Below are positions 9,688-18,169 of a stretch of 64,000 nucleotides of DNA, piece by piece (the first letter of the stretch is position 1; each line of letters begins with the position of its first letter). Location: contig OZ244919.1 in NCBI GenBank assembly GCA_965221845.1, positions 4,030,001-4,094,000 of the forward strand, read 5' to 3'. This DNA is from JAJEFO01 sp965221845 (GTDB lineage Bacteria > Pseudomonadota > Alphaproteobacteria > Rhodobacterales > Rhodobacteraceae). The notes beneath the pieces are model-generated. The model did no database searches. It saw only the letters and a list, made by a program, of their open reading frames with translations, and was not told the origin of the DNA. The translations under genes and the position numbers were made by a program.

Positions 9688-10991
9688 AAGGCTTATCCCT
9701 TTGACTACGGCGCCGCAAGATGTTGTGCCGGCGGCCGGTCGCGGGATCCCCGGATCCCCGACGGAATCCACGCCGGCGGCACCGCGCGGCGGCCCGGACG
9801 GTGCGGGAATGTGGTGATTCGGGTGGTGCGCGGGTGCGCCCGCCGGTCCCGTGGCGGGATCCGTCCGCGTCAGGCGTGTCCGTCGATGAGGTCGCGGCAG
9901 GTGGCGGGCGGCAGCCCCAGCCCGATGCCGAGCAGGCTGTCGAGGGACGTCCGCCTGTGGCGCCGCCGGTTCCAGCGGAACACGAACTCGTCAAGGCAGC
10001 GCTGGAAATGCTTCCTCCGCAGGCCGTGATGCACGCCCATGGCCCAGCGCTTCAGGTTCGAGAAGACCCGGTGGACCCAGGCCAGGACCTCGTGGGCCCT
10101 TCGGCCGCCGACCACCCTGCGCTCCCGCGGGTTGCCGGGCAGGCCGGCGTAGCCGCTCCATCCGTCGGTGACCACCCACGCGCCCGGCGCGACGGCCCCG
10201 GAGATGAAGCCGCGGAGCGCGCCGGATCCATAGTCCCCGATGGCCTCCAGCCGGATGCGGCGCGGCGCCCCGTCCTCCGACAGCTCCACGGCACCGGCCA
10301 GAAGGATCCTGCCATCGGCGCTGCGGCCCCTGCCGGCGACGCCCTTCGCCCCGTCCGTTTCCGCGCCGCCGCCGGCCTCCGCGCCGCCGCCGTCGCGGCA
10401 GGGCACGGATGTCTCGTCCACCTCCGCGATCCCCTGCAGGAGGCTCCGGTCGGGGTCGACCATGGCACGGCGCAGCCTGTGCAGCAGCAGCCAGGCGCTT
10501 TTGCAGCTCCCGATGCCAGGCTGCGCCTGGAGCTGCAGCGCGGAGATGCCGTTGGAATGCGTCGCCACGATGTGGGCCGCGAGGAACCATGTCCTGAGCG
10601 GCAGGTGGCTGCGGTGCATCACCGTGCCCGCCGTCACCGACGTCTGGCGTCCGCACCCCGCGCACTCGTGGAGGCGGCCACCGTCACCGGGCTGGGCACC
10701 GGCCTGGACAGCCGCACCCCGCGCACTCGTGGAGGCGGCGCTCCCCCTCGGCTGCCAGCCTTTCGTGCAGCCGCAGGCCGGACACCGGAAGCCGACGCCC
10801 CGGCGCAGCCTGGCCAGGTGCCCGGCGCAGGCACCGTCGTCCGGGAAGCGCTCCTCGAACTCCTGGCGGGACATGGGCCGGTCGTGTTTCCATCGCGATG
10901 CCATGGGAGGAACATAAAGCGAACGGAACGGATCTTCAACCCCCGTCGGACACAAAATGTGGACATGCCTTGGTCAAAGGGATAAGCCTTT
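9688..10991 (-). mobile_element. IS1595-family insertion sequence
   Basis: About 1304 bases with terminal inverted repeats AAGGCTTATCCCTTTGAC (left) and its complement at 10973-10991 (right). An 8-bp direct repeat CAGCGTGA flanks it at 9680-9687 and 10992-10999, as expected for this family. It inserted into a MITE whose intact relative is at 36814. One transposase gene lies inside on the minus strand. Confidence 0.9.
9870..10904 (-). CDS. IS1595-family transposase with internal 61-bp duplication
   Basis: The protein has the N-terminal zinc-binding region (RFPDDGACAGHLARL, then CPACGC and CAGCG), and an RNase-H-type core with EVDETSV, VVTDGWSGYAGL and the SNLKRWAMGVHHGL / FQRCLDEFVFRWNRR signature of the IS1595 group, where the third catalytic position is not the classic Glu. 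Start choice is uncertain (10904 or 10874). The sequence around the zinc ribbon contains two copies of a 27-base segment, at 10651-10677 and 10712-10738, 61 bases apart. This inserts residues that look out of frame, yet the total frame is kept, apparently because an adjacent G-run is one base short. Confidence 0.85.
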   Translation of the reverse strand: MASRWKHDRPMSRQEFEERFPDDGACAGHLARLRRGVGFRCPACGCTKGWQPRGSAASTSARGAAVQAGAQPGDGGRLHECAGCGRQTSVTAGTVMHRSHLPLRTWFLAAHIVATHSNGISALQLQAQPGIGSCKSAWLLLHRLRRAMVDPDRSLLQGIAEVDETSVPCRDGGGAEAGGGAETDGAKGVAGRGRSADGRILLAGAVELSEDGAPRRIRLEAIGDYGSGALRGFISGAVAPGAWVVTDGWSGYAGLPGNPRERRVVGGRRAHEVLAWVHRVFSNLKRWAMGVHHGLRRKHFQRCLDEFVFRWNRRRHRRTSLDSLLGIGLGLPPATCRDLIDGHA

Positions 10992-11290
10992 CAGCGTGAA
11001 TTGGCATTCCCATTGATCTCGCAATCTTGTCACGCATCTGCCTTGGCGGCATGGGAAACCGTTGGCCGGAACAATGCCTTGCGGCCGTGCGCGCCTTCCT
11101 CGACATCGTGGTTCCTTTCGGGCTGGCCCGAACTCGCGCCACGTCCTTGAAATTCCGAAGGCTTTCATGTCATGCCCATGCTCAGGAGCTGCTCCGTGCC
11201 CATGGAAAGCGTCGTTCCGGAAGCGCCAAGAAAACTTCAAGGGCGCGGCATGGGACATGCCGATTGGCTCCGCCGCAATCGGCGACCGCA
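10992..11290. other. Right half of the split MITE and non-coding DNA
   Basis: The first 90 bases are the displaced MITE half. The remainder shows no gene or structured RNA. Confidence 0.4.
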
Positions 11291-11862
11291 TCAGCTGTCC
11301 GCGCCCGCCATCAGCCGCGCCATCGCCGCCCCGACCCGCTCCGCGGCCGTGCGGGCGTCCCGGTCGTCGAGGTGGACGTGGCGCAGGGTCATCCGCGCGC
11401 TCGCGTGGCCTAGGAGCCGGGAGGCCACCGGCACCGGAACGCCGTTCATGACGGTCCGGGAGGCGTAGCTGTGGCGCCTATCTCGTGCACGAGACAGTGG
11501 CGCAGGTCGTGCAGCCGCGCGTCAGCGACGCCCGCCTCCCTGCGGACCCGGAGCCAGAGGTTGAGAGTGCCGCCGCGGGGGCGCGGCCGGGATCGAGCCG
11601 CGCGGGGAACACACGCACGGCCCCCGCGCGGCTGGCGGTCGAGCACGGCGCGAGCCGGCGGGTTCAGGTGCACCTTCCTCGGGCCGGTCTTGCCGTCGGC
11701 GAGGACGCCGTCCCGCACCTCCGCCGGCCTTGCGCAGGACTTCGCCGACCGGGCGCCGTTGCCGTCCTGGATGCCCGCGATCTGGCGCCGCGTCATGCGG
11801 CGGCCGGAGAAGGTGATCGACTTCAGGCCGGTGACCCGCTGGTCCAAGGGCGGCTCCCGCAT
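11291..11862 (-). pseudogene. Tyrosine recombinase (phage-type integrase) remnant
   Basis: The C-terminal catalytic region is recognisable on the minus strand: RLHDLRH (with the box II Arg), then, after a frameshift near 11465, MNGVPVPVASRLLGHASARM and a TLRHVHLDD segment. The position of the catalytic Tyr in the usual TLRYAHL motif is occupied by His, so the enzyme would be dead even without the frameshift. The N-terminal DNA-binding half is missing. No tRNA or attachment core was found beside it, so the original element cannot be delimited. Confidence 0.7.
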
Positions 11863-11970
11863 CGGTGCCCTGACGACAGCATGCGAATCGGCGGGCGGCT
11901 TGCCAGCGGCTTTCGAAGAAAAGGGGCCGGCGCGGGAAAGCCGCTCCCCGTCAACGGGTTGCGCGGCGAC

Positions 11971-12111
11971 GGGTGTAGTTCAACTTCTTTGGTGAGGCGG
12001 CGACGGCCTGACTTGCCGGCTTGGTCGAGGACGTCGAAAAGCCTTTGCTGCATGGCGCTGCAACGCCATCACGGGAATCTGCGCAATCACCAACAAAGTT
12101 GAACTGCACCC
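11971..12111. repeat. 141-bp MITE (third family) with 9-bp target duplication
   Basis: The terminal inverted repeats of about 24 bases begin GGGTGTAGTTCAACTT on the left and, read inward, GGGTGCAGTTCAACTT on the right. The direct repeat CGCGGCGAC flanks the element perfectly at 11962-11970 and 12112-12120. It is non-coding. The ends differ from those of the 144-bp element after the first seven bases, so this is a separate family with no parent element in the window. Confidence 0.85.
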
Positions 12112-12269
12112 CGCGGCGACAAACCGTCACCCGCAAAGCCCGGGCCTGTCCGAATGCCGTTGCGGCTGCTCCCGGAAAACCGGAAAGCGCTGACCTTGAC
12201 CGGCGGTCTCTGCGCCCTTCCGTTGCAAGGGGCGGGATGGTAGGGTCGGGGAAACAGCGGAGGGCTGCA

Positions 12270-13049
12270 ATGGATCTCGGAATTGCCGGAAAGCGCGCGC
12301 TGGTCTGCGCCTCGTCGAAAGGCCTCGGGCGCGGTTGCGCCGAGGCGCTGGCCGGGGCCGGGGCCGACCTCGTGATGAACGCGCGCGGGGCCGACGCCCT
12401 CGAGAAGGCCGCCGAGGAAACCCGCAGGGCGCACGACGTCGAGGTGACTGCGGTTGCCGCGGACATCACGTCTGACGAAGGGCGTGGCAAGGTGCTCGCG
12501 GCATGCGGAAGGATCGACATTCTCGTCAACAATGCCGGCGGGCCGCCGCCGGGCATGTGGCACGGCTGGGAACGGGACGACTTCATCGCCGCCCTCGACG
12601 CCAACATGCTCACGCCGATCGCCCTGATGAAGGCACTGGTGCCGGAGATGATGGAACGTGGCTGGGGCAGGGTCGTGAACATAACCTCGCAGTCCGTGCG
12701 CGCGCCGATCGCCGTCCTGGGCCTTTCGAATGCCGCGCGCACCGGCCTCACCGGCTACGTGGCGGGCACGTCGCGGCAGGTCGCTCCGGCCGGCGTCACC
12801 ATCAACAACCTTCTTCCCGGCATACACGCGACGGATCGTGCGGATTCCCTTGACGGAAGCGTCGCCAAGGCCGAAGGCATCGCCCTGGAGGAGGCGAGAG
12901 CCCGCCGGAAGGCGGAGATCCCGGCCCGGCGCTACGGCACGCCGCAGGAGTTCGGGGCCGCATGCGCCTTCCTTTGCTCGCAGCATGCAGGCTTCATCGT
13001 CGGCCAGAACCTTCTGCTGGACGGCGGCGCCACGAACCTGACCATGTGA
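12270..13049 (+). CDS. SDR-family oxidoreductase with atypical active site
   Basis: A 259-residue Rossmann-fold protein related to FabG-like short-chain dehydrogenases. The start at 12270 follows GCGGAGGG. The dinucleotide-binding motif is ASSKGLGRG (about residues 14-22), the NNAG motif is present (VNNAGGPPPG near 90), and the catalytic Ser region ITSQSVRAP is there. The normal Tyr-x-x-x-Lys pair is replaced: the aligned segment reads LSNAARTGLTG, with no Tyr and Arg in place of Lys. Some annotated SDRs share this variant, so the protein may have altered chemistry. The C-terminus (GQNLLLDGGATNLTM) is complete. A MITE lies just upstream; the ABC ATPase follows about 90 bases downstream. Confidence 0.85.
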   Translation: MDLGIAGKRALVCASSKGLGRGCAEALAGAGADLVMNARGADALEKAAEETRRAHDVEVTAVAADITSDEGRGKVLAACGRIDILVNNAGGPPPGMWHGWERDDFIAALDANMLTPIALMKALVPEMMERGWGRVVNITSQSVRAPIAVLGLSNAARTGLTGYVAGTSRQVAPAGVTINNLLPGIHATDRADSLDGSVAKAEGIALEEARARRKAEIPARRYGTPQEFGAACAFLCSQHAGFIVGQNLLLDGGATNLTM

Positions 13050-13141
13050 TCGCGTCCGAAACGAAGGCTTGCCGGTACGGCAGCGCATTGCTATTCCCTC
13101 CCGATTCCGAGAGCTTTTGTCGGGATAGGGGGCAGGTCGCC

Positions 13142-14224
13142 GTGGACGACAGCTTGGATGGCTTGACGATCGAGGGCCTGACCCGCAGGCTGGGCGGCCG
13201 CGCCGTCGTGTCCGACGTGTCGCTCCGGGTGCGCCCCGGCCAGGTGACATGCCTGCTCGGGCCGTCGGGCTGCGGCAAGTCCACGACGCTGCGGCTGATC
13301 GCCGGAGTCGATCGCCCCGACGCCGGCCGGGTGCTTGCGGACGGGGAGGTGCTGTCTGACGAGGCGCGGCACGTTCCGCCAGAAAGCCGGCGCATCGGCC
13401 TGATGTTCCAGGACTTTGCCCTTTTCCCGCACATGACGGTGGCCGAAAACGTGGCCTTCGGCTTGAAGGGAACCGCTTCGGAAAACAGGCGCCGGGTCGC
13501 CGGCATGCTGGAAAGGGTGCGGCTTTCCGGCTTCGGCAAGGCATATCCCGACCAGCTGTCCGGCGGCGAACAGCAGCGCGTGGCCCTGGCGCGGGCCCTC
13601 GCGGCAAGGCCCAGGATCATGCTGATGGACGAGCCGTTCTCCGGCCTGGACGACCGGTTGCGGGACGGCATTCGGGACGAGACGCTCGACATTCTCAAGC
13701 ATGGGGTCGCGGCCGTCGTGCTTGTCACCCATGATCCCGCGGAAGCGATGCGGATGGCCGACGAGATCGCGCTCATGCGGAACGGGCGCATCGTCCAGAG
13801 CGGGGCGCCATACAACATCTACAACGCGCCCGCTGACCGCGAAGCAGCCGCTCTCTTCAGCGATGTCAACGTGATCCGCGGGACGGTGCGGGGCGCATTG
13901 ACCGGCACGCCGTTCGGCGAGTTCCTGGTGCCCGGGGTTCCAGACGGAACGGAGGTCGAGATCGTCATACGCCCGCAGCATTTGAGGATTGACTTTGACC
14001 GGGCGGGCAGGGGTCCGGATCCGACGCCCGAGGACGGTTCCGCGACGAGGGGCACCGTCATCCGCGCAAGGTACATGGGCAGCGAGAGTCTCGTCGAGTT
14101 CCGGATGGAGCATGACGGCTCGACGCTGACCGCGACGGTGCCGTCCGTCTTCCTGCCAAGACCGGGCACCCAGCTCTGGCTCATGATGCGACGGCGACGC
14201 TGCCTCGTCTTTCCAAGACGGTGA
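13142..14224 (+). CDS. ABC transporter ATP-binding protein, FbpC/PotA-like
   Basis: A 360-residue ATPase of the iron(III)/spermidine/sulfate importer class. A GTG start at 13142 is chosen because an AGGGGGCAGG element precedes it and the protein then starts just before the ABC domain. Motifs are Walker A GPSGCGKST, Q-loop FQDFALFPHMTVAENV, signature LSGGEQQRVALARAL, Walker B IMLMDEPFSGLD and the H-loop VTHDP. A TOBE-type regulatory domain fills the C-terminal third (VRPQHLRI-like segment IVIRPQHLRIDF). No permease or binding-protein gene lies beside it, so it is an orphan ATPase that may serve a distant or shared transporter. Confidence 0.9.
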   Translation: MDDSLDGLTIEGLTRRLGGRAVVSDVSLRVRPGQVTCLLGPSGCGKSTTLRLIAGVDRPDAGRVLADGEVLSDEARHVPPESRRIGLMFQDFALFPHMTVAENVAFGLKGTASENRRRVAGMLERVRLSGFGKAYPDQLSGGEQQRVALARALAARPRIMLMDEPFSGLDDRLRDGIRDETLDILKHGVAAVVLVTHDPAEAMRMADEIALMRNGRIVQSGAPYNIYNAPADREAAALFSDVNVIRGTVRGALTGTPFGEFLVPGVPDGTEVEIVIRPQHLRIDFDRAGRGPDPTPEDGSATRGTVIRARYMGSESLVEFRMEHDGSTLTATVPSVFLPRPGTQLWLMMRRRRCLVFPRR

Positions 14225-14418
14225 TTCCCGGCGCGTCGCGGAGCGCCGCGCGACCTCGAGGGGCGGACACCCGGCTCCCGCCGCCGGATCGGTCCGGGCC
14301 GGGTGCGGCAGCCCTTGGCCCCGCGCGCCGGGGGAATTGGCCCCGAATCCCGTTTTGCGGCTTTCACTTGGCGACTCGGTCACCTACATAGTTCCTCGAC
14401 AGACAGTGGAGTAAGTCA

Positions 14419-14679
14419 ATGTTGAACAACATCGGCCTTCCCGGCCTGCTTCTCATCACCGTTGTCGTCCTGATCCTCTTCGGGCGCGGAAAGATCACGT
14501 CGCTGATGGGAGAGGTTGGCAAGGGCATCACTGCCTTCAAGAAAGGAGTCGACGAGGGCAAGAAGGAGGCGGTGGGCGCGATCGAGGAAAAGGCATCGGT
14601 TGCGCGCGACGTGACGCCCGAAGACGGCGAGGCGAAGGCCCGGGACAAGGAAGGCCCCGAGGACGAAGCCAAGGCCTAG
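14419..14679 (+). CDS. tatA: Sec-independent translocase protein TatA
   Basis: An 86-residue membrane protein that polymerises to form the Tat export pore for folded proteins. One N-terminal helix (about residues 6-23) is followed by the conserved Phe-Gly hinge (ILFGRGKI), an amphipathic helix (SLMGEVGKGITAFKKGV) and an acidic, unstructured tail. Length is typical. It is the first gene of tatABC; tatB begins 15 bases later. The upstream 190 bases are the likely promoter region. Confidence 0.95.
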   Translation: MLNNIGLPGLLLITVVVLILFGRGKITSLMGEVGKGITAFKKGVDEGKKEAVGAIEEKASVARDVTPEDGEAKARDKEGPEDEAKA

Positions 14680-14694
14680 GACGGTCCCGGAGCC

Positions 14695-15162
14695 ATGTTC
14701 GACCTGAGCTGGGGTGAGCTTCTTGTCATCGGCGTCGTCGCGCTGATCGTCCTGGGCCCGCGGGACCTGGTGGGCATGTTCCGCACGCTTGGCAGGTTCG
14801 CCGGCAAGGCGCGCAGGATGGCGCGCGAGTTCCAGCGCGCCATGGAGGACGCCGCTGACGAGGCCGGGGTGAAGGAGGCGGCCGACAACCTCAAGGGGTT
14901 CGCCTCGCCGTCCAGGGCGGGTCTCGACAGGCTCGGCCAGGCGGCGAAGAGGTTCGAGGACTGGGATCCTTCAATGCCGGCCCGGAAGGCGGAGGGCATC
15001 GGGCCCGAGACGGAAAGGCTCTCCAAGGAGCGTGCGGAGGCGGCCCGGAAGATCCGGGAACGCGCGGCGGAGAAGGCGGCCGCACGGGCCGGTGACGGCG
15101 AGTCCGCAGAGCCCGGTCCGGGAAGGGAACCGCCTGGATCCAGGCCGGCGGATGGCGCATGA
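14695..15162 (+). CDS. tatB: Sec-independent translocase protein TatB
   Basis: A 155-residue protein that, with TatC, forms the Tat receptor for twin-arginine signal peptides. The N-terminus MFDLSWGELLVIGVVALIVL carries the Glu typical of TatB, followed by the GPRDL hinge and a long amphipathic region. The C-terminal half is rich in Arg, Ala and Glu and probably unstructured. It overlaps tatC by four bases (ATGA), which suggests translational coupling. Confidence 0.93.
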   Translation: MFDLSWGELLVIGVVALIVLGPRDLVGMFRTLGRFAGKARRMAREFQRAMEDAADEAGVKEAADNLKGFASPSRAGLDRLGQAAKRFEDWDPSMPARKAEGIGPETERLSKERAEAARKIRERAAEKAAARAGDGESAEPGPGREPPGSRPADGA

Positions 15163-16106
15163 GCGGAGCCGGCGGCGAGGACCGGGACGAGGTCGAAAGC
15201 AGCTCTGCGCCGCTTCTCGAGCATCTTGCGGAGCTCCGCACGCGCCTTGTCCGCTCGGCCCTGGCCCTGGTCGTCGGCATCGTTGCCGCGTTCGCGGTTT
15301 CGGAGCCTATCCTGCAGTTCCTTCTCGCGCCGATCGAGGCGACGCTGCGCGCGCTTGGCGACCCGTCGCCGACGATGCAGTACACCAGCCCGCAGGAATA
15401 CCTCTTCACCCTGTTCCGGATCTCGATGGTCTTCGGATTCGCGCTGGCCTTCCCGGTCATCGGCCACCAGATGTGGCGTTTCGTGGCGCCCGGGCTCTAT
15501 CGAACCGAGAAGTCCGCCTTCCTTCCCTTTCTCGTCGCCTCTCCGGTGATGTTCCTGCTGGGCGCCGCGTTTGCGCAATACGTCGTGACGCCTCTGGCGA
15601 TGAACTTCTTTCTCGGCTTTGCGGACGTTTCGTCGATCTTCGCCAATCTCCTCTCCGGCGCGGCGGGCGGCTTGCCCGAATCCGCCGCGGTCGTTCCCGA
15701 GACGCCGGAGGGCGTGCGGATCACGTTCTTCGGGAAGGTGAACGAATCGCTCGACATCACGCTCAAGTTCATCATGGCCTTCGGGCTGTGCTTTCAGCTG
15801 CCCGTGCTCCTGACGCTCATGGGCAAGGCGGGCCTCGTGTCGGCGCGCGGCCTCGCGCAGGTCAGGAAATACGCCATGGTCGGGATACTTGTGCTTGCCG
15901 CCCTCGTGACCCCGCCTGACGTCGTCACGCAGGCGATCCTCTTCACGGTCGTCTACGGCCTCTACGAAGTCTCGATTCAGCTCGTGAGGCTTGTCGAGAG
16001 GAAGCGCGCCGAACGGCTTCGCGAAGAAGGCGCCCTCGGCGCGGACGAGGACCTCTACCCCGGGTTCGAGGGCGAGGACGGGGACGGGGAGGACGCGAAG
16101 GCGTGA
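15159..16106 (+). CDS. tatC: Sec-independent translocase protein TatC
   Basis: A 315-residue integral membrane protein with the six-helix TatC pattern. The N-terminal cytoplasmic signature HLAELRTRLVRS is at about residues 21-32, the first periplasmic loop contains the YTSPQEYLFTLF motif, and the second long loop carries FFGKVNESLDITL. The C-terminal tail is charged. Some 60 residues more than the E. coli protein come from the N-terminal extension, loops and tail, as in other alphaproteobacteria. It completes the Tat operon. Confidence 0.96.
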   Translation: MSGAGGEDRDEVESSSAPLLEHLAELRTRLVRSALALVVGIVAAFAVSEPILQFLLAPIEATLRALGDPSPTMQYTSPQEYLFTLFRISMVFGFALAFPVIGHQMWRFVAPGLYRTEKSAFLPFLVASPVMFLLGAAFAQYVVTPLAMNFFLGFADVSSIFANLLSGAAGGLPESAAVVPETPEGVRITFFGKVNESLDITLKFIMAFGLCFQLPVLLTLMGKAGLVSARGLAQVRKYAMVGILVLAALVTPPDVVTQAILFTVVYGLYEVSIQLVRLVERKRAERLREEGALGADEDLYPGFEGEDGDGEDAKA

Positions 16107-16209
16107 GGGGACGGCGTGCCGGTGCGGGCATGAACAGGCCGCGGGCTTCGTCCCGGACGGCGTGCCTGCGTCCGGTCGTGCCCGCCGGGGACGGGCCGGG
16201 AGCGGCGCC

Positions 16210-17112
16210 ATGAGTGACGTCGTCCCGGACGGCGACGCCCTCGCGCGCATTGCAGCCGCGCTGGACAGGATCGCGCCGGTGCCGGCCGGGGCTCCGGACT
16301 TCTCGGGGGCCGACGCATTTGCCTGGCATGTCGCGCCGGATCGCCTGGCGCCGGTGGACGCGGTGCACCGCGTGAGCCTTGGGCTTCTTGTCGGAATCGA
16401 CAGGGCGCGCGACGTTCTCCTCGGGAACACGCTGCGATTCGCGAAGGGCTTTCCGGCGAACAACGCGCTTCTCTGGGGCGCGCGCGGCATGGGCAAGTCC
16501 AGCCTCGTGAAGGCCGTGCACGCGGCCGTGCAGGAAGACGGGCATGCGCTCAAGATCGTCGAGATCCAGCGCGAGGACCTGCCCTCGGTCGGACGCCTCC
16601 TGGGCCATCTGCGGCACGCAGAGGCACGGTTCCTTCTGTTTTGCGACGACCTGTCGTTCAGTCATGACGACCATCACTACAAGTCGCTGAAGGCCGTTCT
16701 TGACGGCGGGATCGAGGGGCGGCCGGACAACGTCGTGCTCTATGCCACGTCGAACAGGCGTCACCTGATGCCGCGGGAAATGATCGAGAACGAGCGCTCG
16801 ACCGCGGTCCTTCCCTCGGAGTCGGTCGAGGAGAAGGTGTCGCTGTCGGATCGGTTCGGGCTGTGGCTTGGCTTCCATCCCTGCAGCCAGGACGAGTACC
16901 TCGCCATGATCCGCGGCTACTGCGATGCATACGGGATCGAGGTCGACGCGGGCAAGCTGCGCGCCGACGCGATCGAGTGGCAGGCCGCGAGGGGCGCGCG
17001 CTCCGGGCGTGTCGCCTGGCAGTTCTTCCTCGACCTGGCGGGGCGGAAGGGCGTGAAGGTCGCGGCCGGCCGAACCGGCGGGCGGCCCGCGGAATCGGCT
17101 ACGGCTTCCTGA
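16210..17112 (+). CDS. DUF815-family AAA+ ATPase
   Basis: A 300-residue ATPase of the DUF815 family. Walker A is LLWGARGMGKSSLVKAV (near residue 95), Walker B is FLLFCDDLSF, and a sensor-like YATSNRRHLMP segment follows. The family is widespread in proteobacteria and its biological role is poorly defined. The start at 16210 gives MSDVVPDGD; upstream in-frame sequence is not conserved in style. It follows tatC by about 100 bases and its 3' end overlaps that of sspB, encoded on the other strand, by 14 bases. Confidence 0.85.
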   Translation: MSDVVPDGDALARIAAALDRIAPVPAGAPDFSGADAFAWHVAPDRLAPVDAVHRVSLGLLVGIDRARDVLLGNTLRFAKGFPANNALLWGARGMGKSSLVKAVHAAVQEDGHALKIVEIQREDLPSVGRLLGHLRHAEARFLLFCDDLSFSHDDHHYKSLKAVLDGGIEGRPDNVVLYATSNRRHLMPREMIENERSTAVLPSESVEEKVSLSDRFGLWLGFHPCSQDEYLAMIRGYCDAYGIEVDAGKLRADAIEWQAARGARSGRVAWQFFLDLAGRKGVKVAAGRTGGRPAESATAS

Positions 17113-17548
17113 AGCTGTCGAGCTTGACGACTTCGGCCTCGCCCTCCTGCCTGCCGGCCGGTTCGCGCGGCGGCGGAACCGGCGCGGCCCCCCTGCTCCC
17201 GGCCTCGAACCGGATTCCGAACTCGACCGAAGGGTCGACGAAGCTCAGCAGCGAATCGAACGGGATGTAGAGCGGCTCCGGGGAATCCCCGAAATTCAGC
17301 GTCACCGAAAAGCCTTCGTCGGTCACTTCAAGGCCTTCGAACCAGTTCTGGATGACGATGGTCATCTCCTTGGGATGACGCTCCAGAAGCCAGTCGGCCA
17401 TTGCCGCGTCGGGATGCGAAGTGTCGAACGAGACGAGGAAGTGGTGCCGGCCGGGCAGGCCGTTGGCCGCCACCTCGCGCAGCACTTCCCGGAAAAGGCC
17501 CCGCATAGCGCGGTGCATCAGGCTTCCGTAGTCGATCGTTCCGGTCAT
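17099..17548 (-). CDS. sspB: ClpXP adaptor protein SspB (alphaproteobacterial type)
   Basis: A 149-residue protein that delivers ssrA-tagged and other substrates to the ClpXP protease. The substrate-binding domain includes YGSLMHRAMRGLFREVL at the N-terminus, HHFLVSFDTSHPDA, LLERHPKEMTIVIQNWFEGL and FGDSPEPLYIPFDSLLSFVD. A flexible, Pro/Glu-rich linker leads to a short C-terminal motif (EVVKLDSFRKP) that would dock ClpX. Its convergent 3' end overlaps the DUF815 gene by 14 bases. The ssrA gene lies about 230 bases upstream on the same strand, so tag and adaptor genes are neighbours. Confidence 0.92.
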   Translation of the reverse strand: MTGTIDYGSLMHRAMRGLFREVLREVAANGLPGRHHFLVSFDTSHPDAAMADWLLERHPKEMTIVIQNWFEGLEVTDEGFSVTLNFGDSPEPLYIPFDSLLSFVDPSVEFGIRFEAGSRGAAPVPPPREPAGRQEGEAEVVKLDSFRKP

Positions 17549-17779
17549 GTCGCGCTTCTCTGTGCCGCCGCCAGAATAGGGGATTCGGAGCCAGATGATA
17601 GGGAGGACGTTCCGAACGGCCGCTCAACGCCACCCTCAGGCGGCTTCGGGCGGCACGCGCTCGCGGCGAAAGGGCCGGATGCATGCCCGTCAGGCGGGGG
17701 CCTGCCTGCCGCGGGCCGGGGGTGGGGTGCCGGATTCTGTTGCCAGGCTCCGGCGGGCCCCGCCCTGCGCGGCTAGGCG

Positions 17780-18055
17780 CAAGGACTAGATTTTCGGCAT
17801 TTCGCGCCGCTTACGCGGCGAGAGCCACCGGAGCACGGTTGTCGTTGGCAACTATGCGTCATGGACCGATGTCGGTGGTGCCTCACCGGGACAAAGCAAA
17901 CCCCTTTAGACGTCCGTCGATCCTGTTTCGGCCCCGCAACCCTCCCAGCGACAGGGTTCGTGGTGGAGCCGCCGGGTACCGCCCCCGGGTCCGGTCCGCT
18001 TATTGCGAGCGCGTTTATGTCCATAGTTCCGTTTCCGGAACACTGCGCATATAAG
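17780..18055 (-). ncRNA. ssrA: Transfer-messenger RNA, circularly permuted two-piece form
   Basis: On the minus strand the gene reads acceptor piece first. The acceptor piece ends with encoded CCA (complement of 17961-17963) after CGGCTCC, which pairs with GGGGCCG at the start of the coding piece (position 17935 downward) and leaves one G-U pair at the third position, the alanine identity feature. A five-pair T-arm (CCGGG/CCCGG) precedes it. The coding piece carries a tag frame at 17849-17811 reading ANDNRAPVALAA then TAA, in an alphaproteobacterial style. The intervening segment between CCA and GGGG would be removed by processing. The outer ends of both pieces are estimates. Confidence 0.92.
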
Positions 18056-18169
18056 GGGTGCGAACCGGAATTGAAAGGGCCTTTCCAGTTGATCTCGACC
18101 GCGCACGGGCGACACTTCCCCCTGCGCGCGGCACGCCCGAGGGCCCGGGCGATCGAGCGGGAGCGTGAC

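Larger units (their letters stand above)
9645..11079. repeat. 163-bp-type MITE (second family), split by IS1595
   Basis: The left part (9645-9687) and right part (about 10992-11079) align with the intact element at 36814-36976. They share the end CAATGGCRTTCGGTTAAGG, the middle block AGCGTGAATTGGCATT and the block CAATCTTGTCACGCATCT followed by GGCGGCATGGGAAACCGTT. An IS1595 copy lies between the two parts. The right terminus here is diverged. The element has no coding capacity. Confidence 0.75.

Noticed and set aside
12087..13607. 506-codon minus-strand open frame over the SDR and ABC ATPase
   Set aside because: Opposite strand to two well-recognised genes, low-complexity Arg/Pro-rich product, no start signal.
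17861..18169. N-terminal extension of AcuI
   Set aside because: This stretch is the tmRNA gene on the other strand; ATG at 18170 with GGGAG is the real start.
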